Assembly (NCBI GenBank): GCA_003158835.1
Contig: PMLI01000140.1
Coordinates: 1 to 5,296 of the forward strand
From: Acidimicrobiaceae bacterium
Lineage (GTDB): Bacteria; Actinomycetota; Acidimicrobiia; Acidimicrobiales; Palsa-688
Length of the DNA: 5,296 nucleotides
Direction: 5' to 3'
A model generated the notes under the pieces. The model was given only the letters and a program-made list of their open reading frames with translations, was not told the origin of the DNA and searched no databases. A program made the position numbers and the translations under genes. This document shows positions 1 to 5,296 of the stretch, piece by piece (position 1 is the stretch's first letter; each line of letters opens with the position of its first letter).

Positions 1-466
1 CGCCCTGAGCTGGGTGGACTGGAGCCCCGGTCGGCGCGCCGACGACCTGACTTCTGTGGGTATGGCCCTTACAGCGCTGCGGGCTGCGGCACCTGTGCTG
101 CGGGTGGCACGGTTCCCGGCCCCCGGCCCGGGCGGCCCGAGCGAGCCGGTAGCCGGGACTGGCTTGCAATGGTTCAACCTCGACGGCTCCCCGGCTACGT
201 CCGAGTCCTGGGATGCCACCTGGGCCCACAGCTTCGCCGTCGTCTTCGCCGATGCCCCGCCGGCCCCGTCCGTCCTGGTCATGTTCAACGCCTACTGGGA
301 GACCGTCACCTTCACGTTGCCGCCCTCCCCCTCGGGCACCTGGGCCATCGAGATCGACACGGCCCAAGAGGACGGTGCACCCCCGAAGGCGCAATCGTTG
401 ACATCGGGCAATTCCCTTTCCGTCGGTCAACGGGCGGTCGTCATAGCAACTACGGGAGCCGGCTAA
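1..466 (+). CDS. glgX: Glycogen debranching enzyme GlgX, C-terminal end (5' partial)
   Basis: The reading frame is open from base 2 and gives 154 residues to the TAA at 464-466; the start lies outside the window. It opens with ALSWVDW, which resembles the S-W-x-D-W segment near the end of the GH13 catalytic domain of GlgX/TreX isoamylases. A helix of the 'LTALRAAAPVLR' type follows, then the 'LQWFNLDGSPATSESWD' segment and the beta-sandwich C-terminal domain (SFAVVFAD, VLVMFNAYWETVTFTLP, WAIEIDTA, LSVGQRAVVI). The enzyme hydrolyses alpha-1,6 branches of limit-dextrin glycogen in the cytoplasm. The catalytic residues are upstream and cannot be checked. The end looks complete for the family, with no sign of truncation. 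A related isoamylase-type enzyme of trehalose synthesis (TreX) cannot be excluded from this fragment. It appears functionally unrelated to the operon downstream. Confidence 0.88.
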   Translation, partial: ALSWVDWSPGRRADDLTSVGMALTALRAAAPVLRVARFPAPGPGGPSEPVAGTGLQWFNLDGSPATSESWDATWAHSFAVVFADAPPAPSVLVMFNAYWETVTFTLPPSPSGTWAIEIDTAQEDGAPPKAQSLTSGNSLSVGQRAVVIATTGAG

Positions 467-563
467 CCCATTTTGAGCTCGGTGCACGCCTCACGACGTC
501 AGCCTTTCGAAAATATTGCTGTTAGGTATGCCTTATTATAAATTTCTACTTAATCTATTACGT

Positions 564-578
564 CGCTTGACTAAAGCG
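564..578. promoter_or_regulatory. Short inverted repeat over the -35 box, possible operator
   Basis: The sequence CGCTT-gacta-AAGCG is an imperfect 15-bp palindrome centred on base 571, and it covers the candidate -35 box. Its position suits a repressor site, but arms of five bases are short enough to occur by chance. No regulator gene is visible in the window. Confidence 0.18.
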
Positions 579-595
579 CATCACACTACTAGCTT
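567..595 (+). promoter_or_regulatory. Candidate sigma-70-type promoter for the Hdr-like operon
   Basis: A TTGACT box at 567-572 matches the -35 consensus TTGACA at five of six positions. It is followed after exactly 17 bp by TAGCTT at 590-595, which keeps the key T, A and final T of a -10 box but is otherwise weak. Transcription would start about 7 nt later, at or beside the GTG at 602, giving a leaderless mRNA. The absence of any Shine-Dalgarno sequence before that GTG fits this. An alternative -10 (TATAAA, 537-542) lies farther upstream but lacks a well-spaced -35 box. Confidence 0.42.
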
Positions 596-601
596 TGTCC
601 C

Positions 602-2854
602 GTGATCTCGCAAACGCGTGAAACTCCGGACCGGCCCAAAAAGGCGGCCCGGTTTGTGACCGCGCCCGACTACGGCTTCCGGCTGCACGGCAAGCGGACC
701 GACGTCCTGCCTGACCGCTCTTTCGATTTGTCCGTCCCTGCGCACAGCGGCACCTTCACGCGGCGCCACGCCCCCGCCATGCGCAGGCTTGAAGCGTGCC
801 TGCAGTGCGGGGCGTGCACGGCTACCTGTGACCTGGCCCGCGACGACATGTTGTTCCCCCGCCGCCAACTGGCCCTTGTCCGTCTCGGGCTGGAGGACCG
901 TGCCGCCGAGGGCCCCGAGATCTGGAAGTGCTACGCCTGTGCTGACTGCACGGCCAAGTGCCCCTCCAATGCCAAGCCGGACGTCATCATGCGCAGGCTC
1001 AGGCAGCTGGCGATCGAGCGCTTCGCTTACCCGCAACCGCTGGCCCGAGCGGTGGCCGAACCGGTGGCGTTCGTGGTTGTCTGTGCCATCGTGGCACTGG
1101 TCCTGGCCGGACTGGTGGCACTGGGCGGGTCGTTCAGTCCCGCCCCCGGTCCTATCGATTACGCCGGCATGTTGCCCAACCCGGTGCTCATCCCCATCTT
1201 CTCGGCCCTGTCCGTCCTGCCCCTGGTCGCGATCGGCGTGGGCGCGGCCCGAGCATGGAGAAGTTGGTACGGGTCGCCATTGTGGTCAGTGCGGCCGGCC
1301 GTCCTATGGGCGTCGGTAAAAAAGGCGCTGCCCGAGATCGTGACCCAGCGCCAGCTGGCCGGTTGTCAGGACCACCGCATGAGGTCCTGGGCAAACCGTG
1401 CCATCGTCGGTGCGGTGGCCGGGCTGCTCGTGCCGTCAGCCGTCATGACGGCACTGGTTATGGTGGGCCAGCAGTACCCCCTGTCGATGGGCAACCCGCT
1501 CAAGATCCTGGCCAACGTCTTTGCCGCACTGCTCATAGGAGGCACGTCCTACTTTTTGTGGTTGCGCATGGCCGAGGCCAGCCGGGGGGAAAGGGTCGGC
1601 TTCTTCGACTGGGCTTTCCTTTCCAGCGTCTTCCTGGCCGGCGTCACCGGGGCCGCCACAGAGGCAATGCGCGCCGCCGACATTCGCCCCGCCGCCTACC
1701 CGACCTATTTCGTCCATCTTGTGATCGTGCTGGTGTTGATCCTGACGCTTCCTTACACCAAGCTCGCCCACGCCGTGTACCGGGTACTGGCGCTGGCCGG
1801 GGAAGAGTACGCGGCCGCAGAACGGGCCGCCACGGTCCCGCCCGGCACCTCGGCACTGGGGGGAGCGGGCCCCCAAGACCGGGAGGCACCAGGGGACGGG
1901 CCCCCCGCTCGTGGTGAGGGCCTAGCTGGGCCTTCCCCCGAAGAGCTGCTGACCATGAGCCACGCCGAGCTCGCCCTGTACCCTGACACCGTCCTAGAGG
2001 ACGCCTATTACAAATTGCGCGACCAAAACGAGCCACGCCACGGCGGCCGCTATTACCCGAACATGAAGAGGCTGGCCGCCAGCGCGCTGGAACGGGAAAA
2101 GGACCGGCGCGAGATCGATGCCCTGGTGCAGGCGGCCGGCCGGAGCGAGTGGGAAGAGTGGTACCAAGAAGCGGCCGAGCAGCCGTGCACATGGTGGCTG
2201 GAAAACCATATTGTGGCCCGGCACGCCCTGACCACCTGCCTCAACTGCGGCATGTGCACGTCGGTCTGCCCGGCCGCCGAGCACTTCGAAGAGTACGACC
2301 CCCGTGTCATCGTCGACACGGCCCTGTCGGGCGACGAAGAGCGGATAATCGACCTGCTGAAGTCCAACATCATCTGGTACTGCGCCCAGTGCGGCTCGTG
2401 CAATTCCCGCTGCCCGCACAACAACGACATCATGAACCTGGTCGGGTCGTTGCGGACACTGGCACAATTGAAGGGTTATCACACCCAGAGCGTACGGGGC
2501 CGCCAACAGTACGCCGGGCGCCAGCTGTGGGCTGCCAACCTGTGGAACCGGGCCGTCAGCCTCTATTTCCGCAACCCCGACCCTGTTGCCCATCCTGACT
2601 TCGGCCCCCGCTACGCCGGCTGGTGGGCGGACGTCGAAGAGGAGTTCGCCAGGGTGGGAGGCACGCCGGACATGGACGGTGCTTTTGCCGGTCGCAAGGT
2701 GACGCCTGAGACCCTGGCCGAGCTGCGCAGCTGCATCCGGGCCGGAGGAGCGCTCGTCCTGTGGCAGAAAATCGAGGAGCACGCGGCCGCCGACGCGGCC
2801 AGGCTGGGCCTGGACATCGACGACTACTTGAACAAAGTCAGCACCGAGGGGTAG
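602..2854 (+). CDS. Membrane-bound HdrC-QmoC/HdrE-HdrC fusion iron-sulfur protein
   Basis: The product has 750 residues. Residues 60-140 form an HdrC/QmoC-like dicluster domain with C66-C69-C72-C76 and C110-C113-C116-C120. Residues about 153-392 hold six likely membrane helices (near 153-177, 191-216, 264-288, 303-322, 334-354, 366-388). They show family-like segments: NPLKILAN, FFDW with VTG, YFVHLV and PYTKLAHAVYR. The basic loop at 217-266 suggests both ends are cytoplasmic. Residues about 410-447 are a Gly/Pro-rich linker. A second HdrC-like domain (about 530-625) has C546-C549-C552-C556 and C594-C597-C600-C604. This predicts four [4Fe-4S] clusters and electron exchange with quinone. QmoC usually stops after the membrane part, so the C-terminal half looks like a fused HdrC. 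GTG 602 is the first in-frame start after a stop at 590-592 and lacks a Shine-Dalgarno site; GTG 656 and ATG 779 are less likely starts. First gene of the operon. Confidence 0.88.
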   Translation: MISQTRETPDRPKKAARFVTAPDYGFRLHGKRTDVLPDRSFDLSVPAHSGTFTRRHAPAMRRLEACLQCGACTATCDLARDDMLFPRRQLALVRLGLEDRAAEGPEIWKCYACADCTAKCPSNAKPDVIMRRLRQLAIERFAYPQPLARAVAEPVAFVVVCAIVALVLAGLVALGGSFSPAPGPIDYAGMLPNPVLIPIFSALSVLPLVAIGVGAARAWRSWYGSPLWSVRPAVLWASVKKALPEIVTQRQLAGCQDHRMRSWANRAIVGAVAGLLVPSAVMTALVMVGQQYPLSMGNPLKILANVFAALLIGGTSYFLWLRMAEASRGERVGFFDWAFLSSVFLAGVTGAATEAMRAADIRPAAYPTYFVHLVIVLVLILTLPYTKLAHAVYRVLALAGEEYAAAERAATVPPGTSALGGAGPQDREAPGDGPPARGEGLAGPSPEELLTMSHAELALYPDTVLEDAYYKLRDQNEPRHGGRYYPNMKRLAASALEREKDRREIDALVQAAGRSEWEEWYQEAAEQPCTWWLENHIVARHALTTCLNCGMCTSVCPAAEHFEEYDPRVIVDTALSGDEERIIDLLKSNIIWYCAQCGSCNSRCPHNNDIMNLVGSLRTLAQLKGYHTQSVRGRQQYAGRQLWAANLWNRAVSLYFRNPDPVAHPDFGPRYAGWWADVEEEFARVGGTPDMDGAFAGRKVTPETLAELRSCIRAGGALVLWQKIEEHAAADAARLGLDIDDYLNKVSTEG
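2846..2851 (+). promoter_or_regulatory. Ribosome binding site of the HdrB-like gene
   Basis: GAGGGG lies 7 nt before the ATG at 2859, inside the last codons of the upstream gene. It supports this start and points to translation from a shared mRNA. Confidence 0.7.
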
Positions 2855-2858
2855 GACC

Positions 2859-3932
2859 ATGGATCTGCTGGAGAGCAAGCCGGTCATTACGACCCGGCGC
2901 GACGTGAAACCTATTCCCGAAGACGGCTACTACATGCCGGCCAGTTGTGTCATGGGCACTTTCAACCCCTCGGTCGAACCGCTCATCGGGCGCTTGTACG
3001 ACTTGCTGGGCCGGCGCTGGGCCATGGGCGCCATGGCACCGAGCTCGAAGAACACCTGCTGTTCGGGCATAGTCACCCATGGCAGCGTCTTCACCATCGA
3101 GAGCTCCTTGCTGGTCGTTGCCCGGTTGTGGTCGGTGGCGGCGGAAGCCGGTTTCGAGAACGTGACGGCCGTGTGCGTGACGTCCTTCGCCCTTCACAAC
3201 GAGATGCGCCAGCTGCTGTTGACCGAGCCCGGGTTGGCTGAAAAAGTCGACCGGGTGCTGTTCGACGCCTGCGGGCGAAGGCTGGTCGTCCCCAAAGAGA
3301 TAGTCCACTGCAGTGACGTCATCTACCGCTACCGGGCCGAGCTGGCCCGGGCCATGAAGTACCGTCTGGTGGACTCGGTCACGGGACGGCCGTTGAAGGT
3401 GGTGGACCACGTGGGATGCCATTACAACAAGCTTTTCCCGCAGAAATCCGTCGGTGGCATGGAGTACTGCGACGTCCTGACGGCCATGGTCCGGGAATGG
3501 GGCGGGGACGAAGTGGACTACCCCGAACGCCGCCATTGCTGCGGGATGGGCTTCCGCCAGTGCATGGTGCGCCCGAACCGTTCGTTCACCCTGGCCTGCG
3601 CCCGCAAGAAGTTCGAGAGCATGGCACCTTTCCAGCCCGACCTCATCCTCACCAACTGCCCCGGGTGCCTGCTGGTACTGGACCGGGAGCAATGGGGCGT
3701 CAACGAGATGACGGGCTCCGATTTCCAGGTGCCGGTCCTCAATTACGCGCAGCTGGCCGGCTTGTTGCTCGGCTGGGGCCCCTACGACACCATCGGCATC
3801 CAGGGCCACAGCGTGCCGGTGGAGCCGCTGCTCGGGCGCATCGGTATCCCCTGCGGCCCCAGGCCGTTGAGCCTCAACCACGCCAGCCGACCGGTAGCCC
3901 TGGCTGGAGCGGCCCTGGGGAGCGCGGAATGA
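2859..3932 (+). CDS. hdrB: HdrB-like CCG-domain protein (heterodisulfide reductase subunit B family)
   Basis: The product has 357 residues, somewhat longer than typical HdrB (about 300). It carries two cysteine-rich CCG domains. The second is complete: C187, C227-C228, and C267-P-G-C270, in the usual C...CC...CxxC arrangement. The first has C30, C67-C68 and C106, but its last position is Ser109 in place of Cys. In methanogen HdrB, such motifs bind two noncubane [4Fe-4S] clusters where the disulfide substrate is reduced; here the C-terminal site looks intact and the N-terminal one altered. No membrane helix is seen, so it should be cytoplasmic and docked on the HdrC domains. It begins 4 nt after the fusion gene and overlaps the next gene by 4 nt (ATGA). 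The family also includes subunits of sHdr and of LutA/GlpC-type oxidoreductases, but the HdrA and HdrC neighbours favour HdrB. The symbol marks family, not proven orthology. Confidence 0.87.
   Translation: MDLLESKPVITTRRDVKPIPEDGYYMPASCVMGTFNPSVEPLIGRLYDLLGRRWAMGAMAPSSKNTCCSGIVTHGSVFTIESSLLVVARLWSVAAEAGFENVTAVCVTSFALHNEMRQLLLTEPGLAEKVDRVLFDACGRRLVVPKEIVHCSDVIYRYRAELARAMKYRLVDSVTGRPLKVVDHVGCHYNKLFPQKSVGGMEYCDVLTAMVREWGGDEVDYPERRHCCGMGFRQCMVRPNRSFTLACARKKFESMAPFQPDLILTNCPGCLLVLDREQWGVNEMTGSDFQVPVLNYAQLAGLLLGWGPYDTIGIQGHSVPVEPLLGRIGIPCGPRPLSLNHASRPVALAGAALGSAE
3917..3922 (+). promoter_or_regulatory. Ribosome binding site of the HdrA-like gene
   Basis: GGGGAG lies 6 nt before ATG 3929, inside the end of the HdrB-like gene. 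With the 4-nt stop/start overlap this implies translational coupling. It also decides the start: the same frame is open from much farther upstream, but that stretch is only a shadow of the HdrB-like gene. Confidence 0.7.
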
Positions 3933-5008
3933 CCAACCCCGTCCTGGTCCTGGGGGGCGGCGTGACCGGCATGCACGTCGCCACCGCCCTGGGCGAGCTC
4001 GGCCACAGCGCCCTCCTGCTGGAGAAGACATCGCAACTGGGGGGCCGCGCCTCCAGCCTGTCGCGGACGTTCCCGTTTTTTGACCACGACGGGTTCAACG
4101 ACGGCAAGGAGTTCACCGACGAGGTGGAGGCCGCCATGTGGGCCCATGCCGACGTCGAGGTCCGCCTGGGGACCACGCTCGTCGCTGTAACAGGGGATTT
4201 CCCCGAGTTCCGGGCTACCTTCAGCGATGGCACGACCCAGGTGGTCAGCGCCATCATCATCGCCACCGGGTTCGAGCCGTTCGACCCGTCTGACCTGGAG
4301 GAGTACGGCTACCACCGCTATGCCAATGTGGTGACTGCGCCCGAGCTCGAATGGATCCTCAACCCCCGCAGCCCGAGCGGCGGAGCGCCCCGGAGACCTT
4401 CGGACGGCAAACTGGTCGAGCGCCTGGCCATCGTTTTCTGCGTCGGTTCCCGTAACCGCCGGATCGGGGCACCGTTTTGTTCGCGCATCTGTTGCTCGTA
4501 CAGCACCAAGCAGGCGCTCACCGTCCACGAGCGCAACCCGGACGCGGAGGTCACCTGCTTCTACATGGACGTCCGGACCTACGACCGGGGCTTTGAGGAA
4601 ATGTACTCCCTGGCCCAGGAGAGAGGGATCCGTTACGTCCGGGGCCGCGTCTCGGGGTGCAAGGAACTGCCGGGCGGGGACATCGTGGTCCGGGCCGAGA
4701 ACACCCTGTTGCAGAAGATCTTTTCCAGTTCCTTCGACATGGTCTCGCTCTCCACCGGCATGCGGCCGTGCGCCGACCTCGTGCACCTGGCCCGCATCCT
4801 CGACCTCCGCCTGGCGCCAGACGGTTTCTTCGCCAGCAAGGAGTGGTTCCTGTACCCTCACGACTCCACCCGGGCGGGCGTCTTCATCGCCGGGTGCGCC
4901 AGCGGCGTGAAGCCCATACGCAATTGCATAATCGACGGCAGCGCCACAGCCGCCCGCGTGGCCGGCTTGTTGCGCAGGAAGCCGGCCGGCGCGGCCAGAG
5001 CGAGCTGA
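3929..5008 (+). CDS. hdrA: HdrA-like FAD / [4Fe-4S] protein, short form (sHdrA/QmoA type)
   Basis: The product has 359 residues. An N-terminal Rossmann motif (GGGVTGM, residues 9-15), acidic E32 and LGGR (37-40) bind FAD; IIIATGF (109-115), STGMRP (275-280) and the terminal AGCASGVKPI (321-330) are further flavoprotein motifs of the HdrA family. C171, C184, C188 and C189 in the CVGSR...CSRICC block have the spacing (13, 4, 1) I recall for the core [4Fe-4S] ligands of methanogen HdrA. GGAPRRPSDGK and CFYMDVRTYDRGFEEMY also match HdrA. It lacks the ferredoxin-like insertion and the C-terminal ferredoxin domain of methanogen HdrA, and is close in length to the sulfur-oxidation sHdrA. After the LGGR motif, where HdrA and QmoA often have cysteines, it reads FFDHDGFNDG. 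It is the likely flavin entry or exit point of the complex. Electron bifurcation cannot be inferred from sequence alone. The frame ends at TGA 5006-5008. Confidence 0.9.
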   Translation: MTNPVLVLGGGVTGMHVATALGELGHSALLLEKTSQLGGRASSLSRTFPFFDHDGFNDGKEFTDEVEAAMWAHADVEVRLGTTLVAVTGDFPEFRATFSDGTTQVVSAIIIATGFEPFDPSDLEEYGYHRYANVVTAPELEWILNPRSPSGGAPRRPSDGKLVERLAIVFCVGSRNRRIGAPFCSRICCSYSTKQALTVHERNPDAEVTCFYMDVRTYDRGFEEMYSLAQERGIRYVRGRVSGCKELPGGDIVVRAENTLLQKIFSSSFDMVSLSTGMRPCADLVHLARILDLRLAPDGFFASKEWFLYPHDSTRAGVFIAGCASGVKPIRNCIIDGSATAARVAGLLRRKPAGAARAS

Positions 5009-5021
5009 GGAGGCTGGTTGC

Positions 5022-5040
5022 GGCCGGGCCCGGGCCGGCC
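5022..5040. terminator. GC-rich hairpin between convergent genes, possible bidirectional terminator
   Basis: GGCCGG (5022-5027) can pair with CCGGCC (5035-5040) around a 7-nt loop. It sits 13 nt after the operon's stop and about 5 nt after the stop of the opposing gene. No T-run follows on either strand, so it is not a classic intrinsic terminator, although U-less hairpins are reported in high-GC bacteria. A GC-rich stretch can also form such a stem by chance. Confidence 0.35.
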
Positions 5041-5045
5041 CGCTG

Positions 5046-5296
5046 CTAGCCGATGGAGTCAAGAGCCTCTCGGAGGGCGGCGACTACGTATGCGGGCTTG
5101 GGGTCTTCGACCACATAGCGACCGAACACCAGACCGTCGACGAAGGGCCCGAGCGCTCGCACCCGAGCCAGTACTTCCGCCAGGCCGCCGCGACGGGCGC
5201 CTCCCAACAGCAGGACCGGTATGGAAGCGTACTCAGTGACCTCTGACAACGACCCTTCACTGGGAGGCGGTATTTTGGCAATATCGGCGCCGGAAT
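5046..5296 (-). CDS. DhnA/LsrF/DeoC-type class I aldolase, C-terminal end (5' partial)
   Basis: The last 82 residues are in view, ending at the stop whose complement lies at 5046-5048. The frame runs off the right edge, and its first whole codon is at 5292-5294. It opens with SGADIAKIPPP, like the beta strand carrying the Schiff-base lysine in class I aldolases of the DhnA/FbaB/LsrF type, so Lys7 of the fragment is the candidate catalytic lysine. IPVLLLGGARR and VDGLVFGRYV then resemble the two phosphate-binding loops at the end of the (beta/alpha)8 barrel. Actinobacteria carry a related family known as Cgl0159, which is an equally good assignment. The substrate (fructose bisphosphate, a deoxy sugar phosphate or other) cannot be fixed. 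A TTG at 5247-5249 is in frame, but strong similarity upstream of it shows the gene begins farther on, outside the window. It converges on the operon. Confidence 0.72.
   Translation of the reverse strand, partial: SGADIAKIPPPSEGSLSEVTEYASIPVLLLGGARRGGLAEVLARVRALGPFVDGLVFGRYVVEDPKPAYVVAALREALDSIG

Larger units (their letters stand above)
467..601. other. AT-rich intergenic region between glgX and the Hdr-like operon
   Basis: This 135-bp gap contrasts sharply with its high-GC neighbours. By hand count, bases 501-600 are 36% G+C, and bases 511-560 only 22%. It carries a run of five 6-bp palindromes (475-517), a TATAAA at 537-542, and a candidate promoter at 567-595. No small ORF with a credible ribosome binding site was seen, and no convincing terminator for glgX. 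It most likely holds the control region of the operon that starts at 602. The AT-rich part could act as an UP-type element or as a site for a nucleoid protein, but that is inference. Confidence 0.6.

Noticed and set aside
454..474. GGG...CCC followed by ATTTT as a glgX terminator
   Set aside because: The only stem is three base pairs around a 10-nt loop containing the palindrome AGCCGGCT, too weak to call a terminator.
516..542. Alternative promoter TTGCTG / TATAAA
   Set aside because: The TATAAA is a good -10 box, but the spacing to TTGCTG is only 15 bp and the -35 match is poor. It remains possible as a secondary start.
3416..3928. Upstream in-frame extension of the HdrA-like gene
   Set aside because: The frame is open but overlaps the HdrB-like gene in another frame. 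Its translation is low complexity, and ATG 3929 has a ribosome binding site just before the FAD motif.
2838..4031. A 397-codon open frame on the minus strand
   Set aside because: It lies opposite the HdrB-like gene and the start of the HdrA-like gene, which have clear family motifs. Its translation is Arg/Gly/Ala/His-rich with no recognisable domain, as expected for an antisense shadow in GC-rich DNA.
3782..5062. A 426-codon open frame on the minus strand
   Set aside because: It is antisense to the HdrA-like gene and overlaps the end of the aldolase gene in another frame. No motif or ribosome binding site supports it.
1..5296. CRISPR arrays, tRNA or rRNA genes, insertion sequences
   Set aside because: No regularly spaced repeats, cloverleaf-like segments, rRNA-like stretches or transposase motifs were seen on either strand.

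Overview
High-GC bacterial DNA holding one complete three-gene operon of heterodisulfide-reductase (Hdr) / Qmo-type iron-sulfur flavoproteins, flanked by the ends of two carbohydrate-metabolism genes. GC-rich codon use, GTG and TTG start candidates, a promoter that seems to give a leaderless mRNA, and the style of the GlgX and aldolase proteins all suggest an actinobacterium, perhaps of the Acidimicrobiia type. That placement is an inference, because the window has no rRNA or marker gene.

Layout. Bases 1-466 (+) encode the C-terminal end of a glycogen debranching enzyme (GlgX). Bases 467-601 are a strikingly AT-rich gap with a candidate promoter placed so that transcription would begin at or next to the following GTG start. 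Bases 602-5008 (+) are the operon. Its first gene (602-2854) is a 750-residue fusion: an N-terminal HdrC-type dicluster ferredoxin domain, a six-helix QmoC/HdrE-type membrane domain, a Gly/Pro-rich linker, and a second HdrC-type dicluster domain. Its second gene (2859-3932) is an HdrB-like protein with two CCG domains. Its third (3929-5008) is a short HdrA-like FAD/[4Fe-4S] protein. The genes lie 4 nt apart and then overlap by 4 nt, each internal start has a good ribosome binding site, and the products probably form one complex. Bases 5046-5296 (-) are the 3' end of a convergent gene for a DhnA/LsrF/DeoC-type class I aldolase. A GC-rich hairpin lies between the two convergent stops.

How the parts may work together (inference). 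The HdrA-like flavoprotein would exchange electrons with an unknown soluble partner. Electrons would pass along the four [4Fe-4S] clusters of the fusion protein and the CCG cluster or clusters of HdrB, and the membrane domain would connect them to the quinone pool. The layout mixes Qmo features (membrane HdrC/HdrE subunit) with HdrABC/sHdr features (a CCG HdrB and a minimal HdrA). No gene in the window supplies an obvious electron-input module, a Dsr protein, a QmoB or a lipoate-binding protein, so the substrate cannot be named. Points that merit a second look are the fusion itself, a Cys-to-Ser change in the first CCG motif of HdrB, an apparently missing heme-ligand histidine in the membrane domain, and the AT-rich leaderless promoter region.
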